Position numbers and translations under genes: made by a program. From Treponema sp. OMZ 838 (GTDB lineage: Bacteria; Spirochaetota; Spirochaetia; Treponematales; Treponemataceae): 64,000 nucleotides of DNA. The stretch's first letter is position 1; each line of letters starts with the position of its first letter. Location of the stretch: contig NZ_CP009227.1 of NCBI RefSeq assembly GCF_000775995.1, forward strand, positions 2,524,296-2,588,295, read 5' to 3'. This document shows, in pieces, positions 23,780-31,942 of this stretch. Under the pieces are notes generated by a model. That model was not told the origin of the DNA, ran no database searches, and saw only the letters and a program-made list of their open reading frames with translations.

Positions 23780-25231
23780 ATGGCACTTATGACAGGCGAA
23801 CAGTATGTTGAGAGTATGCGTAAACTGAATTTGCAGGTTTACATGTTCGGAAAAAAGGTTGACAATGTTGTTGACAATCCGATTCTTCGACCGTCCCTGA
23901 ACTCGGTGAAGGCTACTTATGATCTGGCTCAGATGCCGGAATATGAAGATTTAATGACCGTTAAATCTTCTTTGACCGGAAAGAAGATCAACCGTTTCAC
24001 ACACATTCATCAGAGTCCTGAGGATCTGATTAAAAAGGTAAAGATGCAGCGGCTTTGCGGACAAAAAACAGCGGCTTGCTTCCAGCGCTGCGTCGGTATG
24101 GATGCGTTTAACGCCGTTTACAGCACAACGTATGAGCTCGATGAAAAATATGGAACTCACTATCATGAAAACTTCAAAAAGTTTATCCAGCATGTTCAGG
24201 ATGAAGACCTGACCGTAGACGGTGCAATGACCGACCCCAAAGGCGACCGCTCTCTGGCGCCCCATGCTCAGACCGATCCCGACTTATACCTCCATGTCGT
24301 AGAACGGAGAGCCGACGGTATCGTCGTTCGTGGTGCAAAAGCGCACCAAACCGGTTTTATCAACTCGCACGAAGTTATCGTTATGCCGACCATCGCAATG
24401 GGCGAAGATGACAAAGACTACGCGGTAGCGTTTGCCTGCCCGACCGATGCGAAAGGTATCTTCATGATTGTCGGACGCCAGAGCTGCGACACCAGAAAGC
24501 TGGAAGGTTCCGAAATCGATGTCGGTAACTCCACCTACGGCGGAACCGAAGCATTGGTTATCTTCGATAACGTATTTATCCCGAACGATCACATCTTCCT
24601 GAACGGCGAATTTGAATTTGCCGGTATGTTAGTTGAACGCTTTGCAGGATATCATCGCCAGTCCTACGGCGGATGCAAGGTCGGCGTCGGCGACGTTCTT
24701 ATCGGTGCGGCAGCGGTTGCAGCAGACTACAACGGCGCACAGAAAGCTTCTCACGTTAAAGACAAGCTGATTGAAATGACCCACCTGAACGAAACACTGT
24801 ACTGCTGCGGTATCGCCTGTTCGGCAGAAGGTACCAAGACCAAATCCGGTAACTACCTTATCGACCTGCTGCTTGCCAACGTCTGTAAGCAGAACGTTAC
24901 GCGCTTCCCGTACGAAATTGCACGTCTTGCAGAAGACATCGCAGGCGGCTTGATGGTTACCGCTCCGGCAGAATCCGATCTGCGCGATCCAAAGCTCGGA
25001 CCGTACGTCGTTAAATACTTGCAAGGTGTCGCTTCCGTTTCTACCGAGAACCGCTTACGCATTCTCCGCTTGATCGAAAACCTGACACTCGGCAGCGCCG
25101 CAGTCGGTTACCGCACAGAGTCTATGCACGGTGCAGGTTCTCCGCAGGCACAGCGCATCATGATCTCCCGCCAAGGTAACCTTGCAATGAAGAAAAAGCT
25201 TGCAAAGGATATCGCAAAGATTAAGGAGTAA
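23780..25231 (+). CDS. abfD: 4-hydroxybutyryl-CoA dehydratase/vinylacetyl-CoA isomerase
   Basis: A 483-residue FAD and [4Fe-4S] enzyme that converts 4-hydroxybutyryl-CoA to crotonyl-CoA. Cluster ligands known from Clostridium aminobutyricum are all visible: C100 and C104 in A-A-C-F-Q-R-C-V-G, H292 and C299 in G-Y-H-R-Q-S-Y-G-G-C. The H-Q-T-G and Y-G-G-T-E-A-L flavin-region blocks are present and length matches the family (about 485). The ATG at 23780 is chosen because AAGGAG lies 7 nt before it; the ATG at 23774 is too close. It has its own terminator at 25302, so it is probably the most highly expressed gene of the arm. This is the key enzyme of the island. Confidence 0.96.
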   Translation: MALMTGEQYVESMRKLNLQVYMFGKKVDNVVDNPILRPSLNSVKATYDLAQMPEYEDLMTVKSSLTGKKINRFTHIHQSPEDLIKKVKMQRLCGQKTAACFQRCVGMDAFNAVYSTTYELDEKYGTHYHENFKKFIQHVQDEDLTVDGAMTDPKGDRSLAPHAQTDPDLYLHVVERRADGIVVRGAKAHQTGFINSHEVIVMPTIAMGEDDKDYAVAFACPTDAKGIFMIVGRQSCDTRKLEGSEIDVGNSTYGGTEALVIFDNVFIPNDHIFLNGEFEFAGMLVERFAGYHRQSYGGCKVGVGDVLIGAAAVAADYNGAQKASHVKDKLIEMTHLNETLYCCGIACSAEGTKTKSGNYLIDLLLANVCKQNVTRFPYEIARLAEDIAGGLMVTAPAESDLRDPKLGPYVVKYLQGVASVSTENRLRILRLIENLTLGSAAVGYRTESMHGAGSPQAQRIMISRQGNLAMKKKLAKDIAKIKE

Positions 25232-25301
25232 CAGCTCTTTTAAGCACGCTTTAACTACACCGGTTTATCTCATGTTGTAGTTAGAAGAGTGCAATGTATG
25301 A

Positions 25302-25334
25302 AAAAAGGCAGGGTCGATAGCCCTGCCTTTTTTT
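25302..25334 (+). terminator. Rho-independent terminator after the dehydratase gene
   Basis: AAAAAGGCAGGG (25302-25313), loop tcgatag, CCCTGCCTTTTT (25321-25332) and a T run to 25334. The strong GC stem and U tract make this a clear intrinsic terminator. Some read-through may still supply the next genes. Confidence 0.92.
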
Positions 25335-25411
25335 AAAATAATTTACAAAGCAGTATTTTTATGCGATAATAATATATATATAACAAATACATCAAAACGG
25401 AGGAGACTCAC

Positions 25412-26887
25412 ATGAGTGAACAACCCGCAACTGCAAAGATGCCTGAGCACTTCAATGAAGGAAAATTTCCTTTAAAGAAGAGAGAATTCGGCGGCGTACA
25501 GCCGTACATTCCGCTCGGCCCGTTCAATTTACGTATCCCACTGATCCATCACGAATGGTCGTGGACGGAAATGCTCGCGGCATTCTTTCTCGGCGTCGCC
25601 TGCCTCGGCGCAGGAACCGCTACCACAATGACAACTTTCGGGTTCGACAATCCCGAAAACATCGCCGCACTGGGAATGACGGAAAACAGCGTCTTTTTAA
25701 TGTCGCTGACATTCGGCGTACTGAACGCCATCTGTTATTATCTGCCGTCATTATTGGGCGACCCCGTCGTACCCGGATGGATTACCCCTGCGCTCCCGCT
25801 TACATTAAAGTATTTGGCGCAATGGGAACTGCCTAACTACGCAACAGGAAATGTCGACCGCGTTTATGCAATGATCGCTTTACAAATGGTTGTCGCACTT
25901 TTCTTCTTAGTGATGGGCGTAACCGGTATCGGGCGTAAACTGGTCGATGCAGTACCACGCTCCATTAAGGCGGGTATCGTATTGGGCGCCGGCGTTACCG
26001 CAGGTATCAACGTATTCCAATCCCGTATGCCCAAAGCGCCGATTACCGTTGTCATAGCCGTATTGATGTCCTACTTCTTCTTGTTTAACTCGACCTTTGC
26101 AAAGGCCGCCTCAAAGAACAAGACATTGGATACGCTCCGCAACCAAGGCGTTGTTCCGGCACAAGTGTTCGCCATCGTATTGGCGCCGTTCCTTATCAAA
26201 GAAATAGCCGTGCCGAATATTCAATGGGGGTTAACGCCGCTTTCTTTCGGCTTTGTGCTTGAGCACTTCACCATCTTCGGCTTAGGATTGCCGGCTGCAA
26301 AATTCTTTATGGCAGCATTGCCGATGGCACTGACCGTCTATATTATTGCGTTCTCAGACTTCGTTCTTGCAAAAGAAATTGTTACCGAAGCAACCGCTAC
26401 CCGCAATGATGAAACCGTTATCTTCGACGCCGGACGTTCAAACCTCGTGTCTTTCCTGCGTAACGGCATCATGTCGCTCTTTGCTCCGTGGGTTCCCATG
26501 TGCGGTCCGCTGTGGGCATCAGGCTTACTGACCATTACGGAACGATACAAGAGAGGATACAAAACCTTGCACAGCTACTGGGATGGTGTCTGTACGTTCC
26601 GTGCCGCAACGGTTATCGCTGTTTTGATTTTGCCGCTCGTTACGCTTATCCGTCCTGCTTTCGCCATATTCTTCGGTATTACGATGGGTGTTCAGGCCTT
26701 TGCCTGCGGTAACGTCGGTATGACAATGTGTACCAACCGTAACGAAAGAGGTATTGCCTGCGTTATCGCTTCGGCACTTTGTTTCTACACCCCCGGATGG
26801 GCGCTGCTCGTCGGCATTATCCTGTGGGTTGTTATCGAAGGCACCGAGCTTTTTGCAAAAAAGTCCGACACCAAAACGGCCGCGTAA
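25412..26887 (+). CDS. UraA/SulP-fold permease, candidate carboxylate transporter (paralogue 2)
   Basis: A 491-residue membrane transporter of the same family as 21593-22984, sharing the N-terminal P-x-G-P-F-x-x-R-x-P-x-I-H-x-x-W-S block, G-D-P-V-V-P-G-W-I-T-P-A-L-P-L, the A-G-I-V-L-G-A-G helix and the M-C-G-P-L-W-A segment. About 12-14 helices, with a Lys-rich C-terminus. GGAGGAG precedes the ATG. It follows the dehydratase terminator and leads the FeoA and dehydrogenase genes. Two related transporters in opposite arms suggest import of one acid and export of another, but no substrate is proven. A UP12-like tract (tatatatata) lies just upstream and may be part of its own promoter. Confidence 0.8.
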   Translation: MSEQPATAKMPEHFNEGKFPLKKREFGGVQPYIPLGPFNLRIPLIHHEWSWTEMLAAFFLGVACLGAGTATTMTTFGFDNPENIAALGMTENSVFLMSLTFGVLNAICYYLPSLLGDPVVPGWITPALPLTLKYLAQWELPNYATGNVDRVYAMIALQMVVALFFLVMGVTGIGRKLVDAVPRSIKAGIVLGAGVTAGINVFQSRMPKAPITVVIAVLMSYFFLFNSTFAKAASKNKTLDTLRNQGVVPAQVFAIVLAPFLIKEIAVPNIQWGLTPLSFGFVLEHFTIFGLGLPAAKFFMAALPMALTVYIIAFSDFVLAKEIVTEATATRNDETVIFDAGRSNLVSFLRNGIMSLFAPWVPMCGPLWASGLLTITERYKRGYKTLHSYWDGVCTFRAATVIAVLILPLVTLIRPAFAIFFGITMGVQAFACGNVGMTMCTNRNERGIACVIASALCFYTPGWALLVGIILWVVIEGTELFAKKSDTKTAA

Positions 26888-26922
26888 CACCGGTCTAACC
26901 GGTATGAAAGGTTCGGTATGAT

Positions 26923-27252
26923 ATGATGACATTACAAGAAGCGCCCTGCGCCGTTTATACCGTCAAAAAAATAAGCGGCCCGCGCGATTTTAAAAGACGG
27001 ATGGAAAATATGGGTATCGCAGCCGGCGCGGATGTAGAAGTGATAGCACATACCGAAACCGCTTGCCGGATTAAAACCATTAAACGGGAAATAGAACTAT
27101 CCATTGAAGAAGCCGCGTGTGTCGGTGTCGGAGAACAGTTTAAACGAAATGGCGACCCCGTTTTGTTCAGCTGCTGCTCTTACGGCCGCGCAGGCGACCT
27201 CTGGGATAGAGCAAACGAAATTAACGAAAAGATAGGAGATGAAAAACAATGA
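26923..27252 (+). CDS. FeoA-domain protein
   Basis: A 109-residue protein whose first 80 residues fit the FeoA SH3-like fold (V-K-K-I-S-G-P-R-D-F-K-R-R-M-E-N-M-G-I-A-A-G-A-D-V-E-V-I). The tail carries L-F-S-C-C-S-Y-G. FeoA proteins normally support the FeoB ferrous iron transporter; no feoB is here. Its stop overlaps the start of the iron-dependent dehydrogenase (ATGA), so it is tightly coupled to it. Helping to load ferrous iron into that enzyme or the Fe-S dehydratase is an attractive but untested idea. Confidence 0.8.
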   Translation: MMTLQEAPCAVYTVKKISGPRDFKRRMENMGIAAGADVEVIAHTETACRIKTIKREIELSIEEAACVGVGEQFKRNGDPVLFSCCSYGRAGDLWDRANEINEKIGDEKQ

Positions 27253-28361
27253 AGCAACTTGCGGTAAAACCTGAAATTCACAAGTTTGAAACGGCGAAAG
27301 AATTTGCGGAAGCGTTCAAGCTCGGAAAAGATGATCTTGTTATCACAAATGAGTATATCTATAAACCGTTTTTCGGAGCATTGAACCTGCCCTGCGCGAC
27401 GCTTTTTCAGGAAAAATACGGTGCGGGAGAACCTTCCGACGATATGGTCGAAGCAATGTACAAAGATGTACACGGCAGCTATAAGCGTATTATCGCAATC
27501 GGCGGTGGCACCGTCATCGACATTTCAAAGTTTTTCTCCTTAAAGCACACCTCACCGGTGTTGGACTTATACGACGGAAAGCAGGAAATCGTGAAGAACA
27601 AAGAGCTGATTATCGTCCCGACTACCTGCGGCACTGGCTCGGAAGTAACCAATATCGCGGTACTTTCGCTGAATGCGCGCGGTACGAAAAAAGGCCTTGC
27701 GCACGACGAAATGTACGGAGACTACGCGGTGTTGATTCCCGAACTGCTGAAAGACTTGCCGTTTAAATTTTTTGCAACGAGCTCCATCGACGCATTGGTA
27801 CATGCCGTTGAATCATCGCTTTCGCCCAAGGCAACGGAAAGCACAAAGCTATTCGGATACAAAGCTATCGAGATGATTTTAAAGGGCTATAAAGAAATTG
27901 AAAAAAACGGCCATGATGCACGGCTCCCGCTGTTAAGCAATTTCTTGCTTGCATCTAACTATGCAGGTATCGCTTTCAGCATTGCAGGATGTGCAGCGGT
28001 TCACGCAATGAGCTATCCGGTCGGTGCGACCTTCCATGTCGCTCACGGTGAATCAAACTATGCGATGTTTACCGGTGTCTTGAAAAATTACCTTGAAATT
28101 AAAAAAGACGGCGAAATTGCAAAGCTTAACCGGTTTATGGCCGATATCCTCGGCTGCGATACGGAACACGTCTATGACGCATTGGAAAAGCTGCTCAACT
28201 GCCTGATCGCCAAAAAGCCGCTGCACGAATACGGCATGAAGAAAGAGCAGATTGCAGAATTTGCCGACAGTGTTATTGCGAACCAGCAGCGCCTGATGGC
28301 AAACAATTTTGTATTCCTTGACAGAGACCGGCTGATTAAAATCTATACCGAATTATTTTAA
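27249..28361 (+). CDS. 4hbD: 4-hydroxybutyrate dehydrogenase (iron-type alcohol dehydrogenase)
   Basis: A 370-residue group III alcohol dehydrogenase. It reduces succinate semialdehyde to 4-hydroxybutyrate with NAD(P)H, or the reverse. The nucleotide-binding G-G-G-T-V-I-D and P-T-T-C-G-T-G-S-E blocks, and the metal ligands in S-I-D-A-L-V-H-A-V-E and H-A-M-S-Y-P-V-G followed by H-V-A-H-G, are visible. Length and sequence pattern fit the clostridial 4-hydroxybutyrate dehydrogenases. It overlaps the FeoA-domain gene by 4 nt, with AGGAG before the ATG, and is followed by a strong terminator. Confidence 0.92.
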   Translation: MKQLAVKPEIHKFETAKEFAEAFKLGKDDLVITNEYIYKPFFGALNLPCATLFQEKYGAGEPSDDMVEAMYKDVHGSYKRIIAIGGGTVIDISKFFSLKHTSPVLDLYDGKQEIVKNKELIIVPTTCGTGSEVTNIAVLSLNARGTKKGLAHDEMYGDYAVLIPELLKDLPFKFFATSSIDALVHAVESSLSPKATESTKLFGYKAIEMILKGYKEIEKNGHDARLPLLSNFLLASNYAGIAFSIAGCAAVHAMSYPVGATFHVAHGESNYAMFTGVLKNYLEIKKDGEIAKLNRFMADILGCDTEHVYDALEKLLNCLIAKKPLHEYGMKKEQIAEFADSVIANQQRLMANNFVFLDRDRLIKIYTELF

Positions 28362-28370
28362 AATACAGGG

Positions 28371-28407
28371 AACCTCTAAAAACCTTGTTCGGTTTTTAGA
28401 GGTTTTT
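28371..28407 (+). terminator. Rho-independent terminator after the dehydrogenase gene
   Basis: AACCTCTAAAAACC (28371-28384), loop ttgttc, GGTTTTTAGAGGTT (28391-28404) and a T run to 28407. The 14-bp stem is perfect. The CTCTAAAAA/TTTTTAGAG core recurs at other gene ends in the window. Confidence 0.92.
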
Positions 28408-28428
28408 ACTCTGTGTTTTTCTAACACA

Positions 28429-28920
28429 ATGTCTGAAAGAATTGTACATCCCTTTTCGCCGGTATATAACTCCGAATCACGCATTCTTATTTTAGGTTCT
28501 TTTCCCTCCGCCGCATCCCGTGCGCAGGAATTCTACTACGGTCATCCGCGGAACAGATTTTGGCCGCTTCTTGCCGCTTTGCTGGAAGTACGGGCACCGC
28601 AAACAATAGAAGAAAAAATACATATGCTGTTAAACCATCATATTGCGTTGTACGATGCCGTTACCGCCTGTACTATTGCCGGATCCGCCGATGCAAGTAT
28701 GCAGTCCATCATACCGGCAGATTTAAGCAGTATTTTCCAAGAAGCACCGATCCAAGCAGTCTTTGCAAACGGTACGAAAGCATACGAAGTATGCATCAAG
28801 CATATTGGAATTTCGGCTATTAAGCTCCCGTCTACCAGCCCTGCAAATGCACGGTTCGGCTTTGCAGAGCTTTTGGACGCATGGAAACAAATATTACCGG
28901 AAGCAGGGCTAACACATTAG
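28429..28920 (+). CDS. DNA-deoxyinosine (hypoxanthine) glycosylase, UDG superfamily
   Basis: A 163-residue base-excision repair enzyme. The L-G-S-F-P-S-A-A-S-R block followed by Q-E-F-Y-Y-G-H-P-R-N-R-F-W is the signature of the family-6 hypoxanthine-DNA glycosylases. The late P-S-T-S-P-A-N-A motif corresponds to the leucine/intercalation loop. It removes deaminated adenine from DNA. The gene begins 21 nt after the terminator and has no Shine-Dalgarno sequence; unlike other such genes here, it has no convincing promoter at the leaderless position. Confidence 0.88.
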   Translation: MSERIVHPFSPVYNSESRILILGSFPSAASRAQEFYYGHPRNRFWPLLAALLEVRAPQTIEEKIHMLLNHHIALYDAVTACTIAGSADASMQSIIPADLSSIFQEAPIQAVFANGTKAYEVCIKHIGISAIKLPSTSPANARFGFAELLDAWKQILPEAGLTH

Positions 28921-29015
28921 GCCGTTTTTTAATACTTCCGTACCGCCGCTCCGGAACGAATACTCTCCCTACAGAGATAACACATTCGAAAAAATACCGG
29001 CCTATATTCTTCTGC

Positions 29016-30005
29016 TTATTCGGTTCCAAGATTGTCTACACTGTAATCGTAAACCGTCCAAATATCATCGCGGGAAGCAAGGTTATAGGTAAAGCGCTTC
29101 TTTTCGCGGAAGCTGGTGTAGTCGAACCATTCGATAACCGTAACCTCAGCTTCGGTTGCACTGTAGGTTGTCCGCTCAACGGTAAACTCTACCGGAATCA
29201 TTGCGATATCTTTATCGGCACGGGATTGCATAAGATCGTGCTTATAAGTGTCAAGCATGCTAATACGTCCCGCTTCGGCTTCCGCCTTATATCTGCGGCT
29301 CCGTATCGGATCACGGGCAATCATGCGTTCAATATCAAGATACAGGAAGAATTGATCCCACTGAGATTTTTGACGAGCAGTCAGCATATAGCTGATAACC
29401 TTGTCGGGTGAAATCGGCTGAGGTTGAAGTACTTCACGTGATACCGATGCGATGGGAACAGAGCCAAGGGCAGCGGCCGAAGGAGAAGGTTTTATTTCAA
29501 GTCCAAGTCTATTGGAAGATACATGCATTTCTGAGGAATCGCCGAGGCGTTTTAATTCGGGATAAAAATTGGCAGAAAGCATATATGCGCCCGGACTTTC
29601 AATCGTAATATAATCTTTCACGTTTTCAACAAAGGCATACGTTTCCCCGGTCTCTATCGTAATTTCCCGGAAATAAATCTGCTGATTGGTATTCCGTTTC
29701 CGAATCCACGGCTCAGTATGAGCAAGGCTCTTGTTTTTGGTATTCAGTACCGAAAAATCAATGCTAAACATACGATCGTTTGCCAGTTTAAACCGCAATG
29801 GTTTGCTCCCTTTATTGGTAATAGAGACCTTCACAAAAATAGGTTCCGTTCCATCGTTCCCGGGATAGTATACACGGCGATCGTAAAATCGGATTGCAAC
29901 ATCCGCATCAAAGGATTTGCTTTCACCGTCCGTTTCGGCGGCAAAACACCATGCTCCAAATAAAACGGCGGCGGCTACGATTAAGACTATTTTCTTTGCT
30001 GACAT
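29016..30005 (-). CDS. Exported protein of unknown function
   Basis: A 329-residue protein with a signal peptide (M-S-A-K-K-I-V-L-I-V-A-A-A-V-L, cleaved near C-F-A-A). The first 170 mature residues look like a beta-sandwich, with a run of N-K-G-S-K-P-L-R-F-K-L typical of domains that modulate protein contacts. The C-terminal part (about 200-329) contains charged helices (Q-W-D-Q-F-F-L-Y-L-D-I-E-R-M) and ends in strands with Y-S-V-D-N. AAGGAAGAGGA lies 2-10 nt before the ATG at 30005, so a start at 30026 is rejected. Not a recognised family; probably periplasmic. Confidence 0.72.
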   Translation of the reverse strand: MSAKKIVLIVAAAVLFGAWCFAAETDGESKSFDADVAIRFYDRRVYYPGNDGTEPIFVKVSITNKGSKPLRFKLANDRMFSIDFSVLNTKNKSLAHTEPWIRKRNTNQQIYFREITIETGETYAFVENVKDYITIESPGAYMLSANFYPELKRLGDSSEMHVSSNRLGLEIKPSPSAAALGSVPIASVSREVLQPQPISPDKVISYMLTARQKSQWDQFFLYLDIERMIARDPIRSRRYKAEAEAGRISMLDTYKHDLMQSRADKDIAMIPVEFTVERTTYSATEAEVTVIEWFDYTSFREKKRFTYNLASRDDIWTVYDYSVDNLGTE

Positions 30006-30139
30006 ATTCCTCTTCCTTAACGGCATTGCATATCTACGATGCCCTCTTACGTTTATATCGGCAGTTTAGCCCATTCTCTTTATGCCGAATTGCTGTACCT
30101 CCGGTATTCTCCCCGCAGCCTACTGTAGGAAGTACCTCA

Positions 30140-30168
30140 TTGCATATTTTACGATTTTATGGCATATA
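30140..30168 (+). promoter_or_regulatory. Leaderless-type promoter for the exonuclease III gene
   Basis: TTGCAT (30140-30145), a 17-bp spacer and CATATA (30163-30168). The -10 ends 6 nt before the ATG at 30175 and no Shine-Dalgarno sequence is present. The -10 is a moderate match to consensus. Confidence 0.45.
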
Positions 30169-30174
30169 CCGATT

Positions 30175-30951
30175 ATGACTTCAATTATTTCGTGGAACGT
30201 AAACGGTATCCGCGCCGCCCAAAAAAAAGGTTTTCTGGAATGGCTTTATACCGAAAACCCTGATGTACTTTGTTTACAGGAAACAAAGGCTCGGAAAGAA
30301 CAGCTGACTTCGGAACTGATCAACCCTGTTTGGAAAGAAGGGGTCTATAAAACATATTGGCAGGCGGCAAAAAAGCCCGGCTATTCGGGAACCGCCGTCT
30401 TCTGCAAAAAAGAACCGCTCAATATCCGCACGATGAACACTCCCGCCTTTGACGATGAGGGACGAGTGCTGGTAGCCGATTTTAAGACCGTATCGATTAT
30501 TTCCGCCTATTTTCCCAATTCCCAAGAAGGAGGAGCTCGGCTCGGCTATAAGCTCAATTTTTGCGCTGCGATGCTTGAGTTTTGTAATGCACTGCAAAAA
30601 GAAGGCAGGCATATCGTACTCTGCGGGGACTACAATATTGCGCATAACCCCATAGATCTTGCCAATCCAAAGGCAAACGAGCAAAATCCCGGCTATCTAC
30701 CCGAAGAGCGGGCATGGATGGATACCTTTACGCAGGCGGGATACACCGACACCTTCCGGCATTTTTGTGCGGAACCTCATCAGTACACGTGGTGGAGCTA
30801 CCGTTTCCATGCCCGCGAGAAAAACATCGGATGGAGAATAGACTATCACTGTGTAGACAACGCCTTTTTACCGAATATTTGCGAATCATCAATTAAAGCC
30901 GATGTATTGGGTTCCGACCATTGCCCCATCAAGTTGGTCTATAAGGAATAA
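30175..30951 (+). CDS. exoA: Exodeoxyribonuclease III / AP endonuclease
   Basis: A 258-residue enzyme of the ExoIII/APE1 family that cuts at abasic sites. It shows S-W-N-V-N-G-I-R-A, C-L-Q-E-T-K (metal-binding Glu), G-D-Y-N-I-A-H (catalytic Asp/Asn pair), the T-W-W-S-Y-R block and the final S-D-H-C-P-I (catalytic His). Length is standard. A longer start at 30082 is rejected as the extra 31 codons have no homology and cover the promoter. Together with the nearby glycosylase it could complete inosine repair. Confidence 0.95.
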   Translation: MTSIISWNVNGIRAAQKKGFLEWLYTENPDVLCLQETKARKEQLTSELINPVWKEGVYKTYWQAAKKPGYSGTAVFCKKEPLNIRTMNTPAFDDEGRVLVADFKTVSIISAYFPNSQEGGARLGYKLNFCAAMLEFCNALQKEGRHIVLCGDYNIAHNPIDLANPKANEQNPGYLPEERAWMDTFTQAGYTDTFRHFCAEPHQYTWWSYRFHAREKNIGWRIDYHCVDNAFLPNICESSIKADVLGSDHCPIKLVYKE

Positions 30952-31000
30952 TGCGGCAGGTTATGTTTGAGGTCTTGTGTATAACACTTGTAACCGTACC

Positions 31001-31028
31001 TTGACATTTTTTATGTCATTATTATGAT
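31001..31028 (+). promoter_or_regulatory. Leaderless-type promoter for the exported protein at 31036
   Basis: A perfect TTGACA (31001-31006), a 16-bp spacer and TATGAT (31023-31028). The -10 ends 7 nt before the ATG at 31036. The upstream ATG at 31024 lies inside the -10 and cannot be the start. There is no Shine-Dalgarno sequence. Confidence 0.7.
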
Positions 31029-31035
31029 ACAACAC

Positions 31036-31548
31036 ATGAAAATTTTATTAACTTTTTTTTATTTGACTGCCGCTACTCTTGTATTCAGCGCTGAAAGCAC
31101 TGTGTTATATCGTCAAATAGTCAATGTTAAGGCTCTTTCCAATGGAGCAGAAAAAACGATTTACAGTACTATAGACAAAGAATCTGTTGAAAACCAAGTA
31201 ATGCTGATCGTAACTGCACTTCCATCGGGAGATATTGAAATACGGTCGGATAAATTCAAATTGGGAAAAATGCCGTTCTCTTCATTTTTTCAATTTATTA
31301 TTCGTCGAGAAGAGATAATACAAAATGAGACCGGCGCATACATTATTGACGGTCTCACCGGAATATATAAGGTTGCGATGTCAAAACCGCAGGCTCTATT
31401 GACGGGAACGCTCAGCCCCGAATACTGTGACCTTACCTTGGCGGTAGACGGTATGGGAAAAAAGCTCTCTATGCAATTCTACTCCGAACACGAAATCTCA
31501 TTGAGCGAGGAAGAAACCTCGTCCGGTTCTACCGATCAGAATCAATAA
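31036..31548 (+). CDS. Small exported protein of unknown function
   Basis: A 170-residue protein starting M-K-I-L-L-T-F-F-Y-L-T-A-A with a signal peptide cut near F-S-A. The mature part is mostly predicted strand (K-T-I-Y-S-T-I-D-K-E-S-V, then A-L-P-S-G-D-I-E-I-R-S-D) and ends in a Ser/Glu/Thr tail. No family recognised. It converges with, and its end overlaps by 20 nt, the DUF454 gene on the other strand. Likely periplasmic. Confidence 0.68.
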   Translation: MKILLTFFYLTAATLVFSAESTVLYRQIVNVKALSNGAEKTIYSTIDKESVENQVMLIVTALPSGDIEIRSDKFKLGKMPFSSFFQFIIRREEIIQNETGAYIIDGLTGIYKVAMSKPQALLTGTLSPEYCDLTLAVDGMGKKLSMQFYSEHEISLSEEETSSGSTDQNQ

Positions 31549-31933
31549 AAATCGCTTCCGTTTCTTTTGTCGGGTCGGGGGCGGTTTTTATCTTAAAGAT
31601 AAATACATAATATTTTATGCATATCAGCAATATGATGATAATACGGGCATAGATATTCTTTGAAAAATAAAACCCGGCAATCAACATTGAAGAAGCGAAC
31701 CCTAAAATAACTATTTTACTTTTAAGCGTCATTGAGCGGGTTTCATTAAATCGTTTAACATGATTTTGATAGAGCTTAGTGGAAAGCAGCCATTGATGCA
31801 GACGCTTTGAACCTTTTGCAAAACAAAAGACCGACACAATCACAAAGGGGGTTGTCGGCAAAATAGGCAAGGCCACACCGAGTAAGCCGAGTCCCAAAAA
31901 GAGGAAACCGGCTATAATCCAAATATATTTCAT
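31529..31933 (-). CDS. DUF454 (YbaN-like) inner-membrane protein
   Basis: A 134-residue membrane protein. It starts W-I-I-A-G-F-L-F-L-G-L-G-L-L-G-V-A-L-P-I-L-P-T-T-P-F, the diagnostic block of DUF454, followed by a cytoplasmic loop with F-C-F-A-K-G-S-K-R-L-H-Q-W-L and two more helices. The function of the family is unknown. It is 9 nt downstream of lptB on the same strand and could be its operon partner. The longer C-terminal tail is charged. Confidence 0.88.
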   Translation of the reverse strand: MKYIWIIAGFLFLGLGLLGVALPILPTTPFVIVSVFCFAKGSKRLHQWLLSTKLYQNHVKRFNETRSMTLKSKIVILGFASSMLIAGFYFSKNIYARIIIILLICIKYYVFIFKIKTAPDPTKETEAIFIDSDR

Positions 31934-31942
31934 AGTATCTCC

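Noticed and set aside
31024-31035. Upstream ATG of the exported protein
   Set aside because: It lies within the -10 box (31023-31028), so it cannot be in the transcript.
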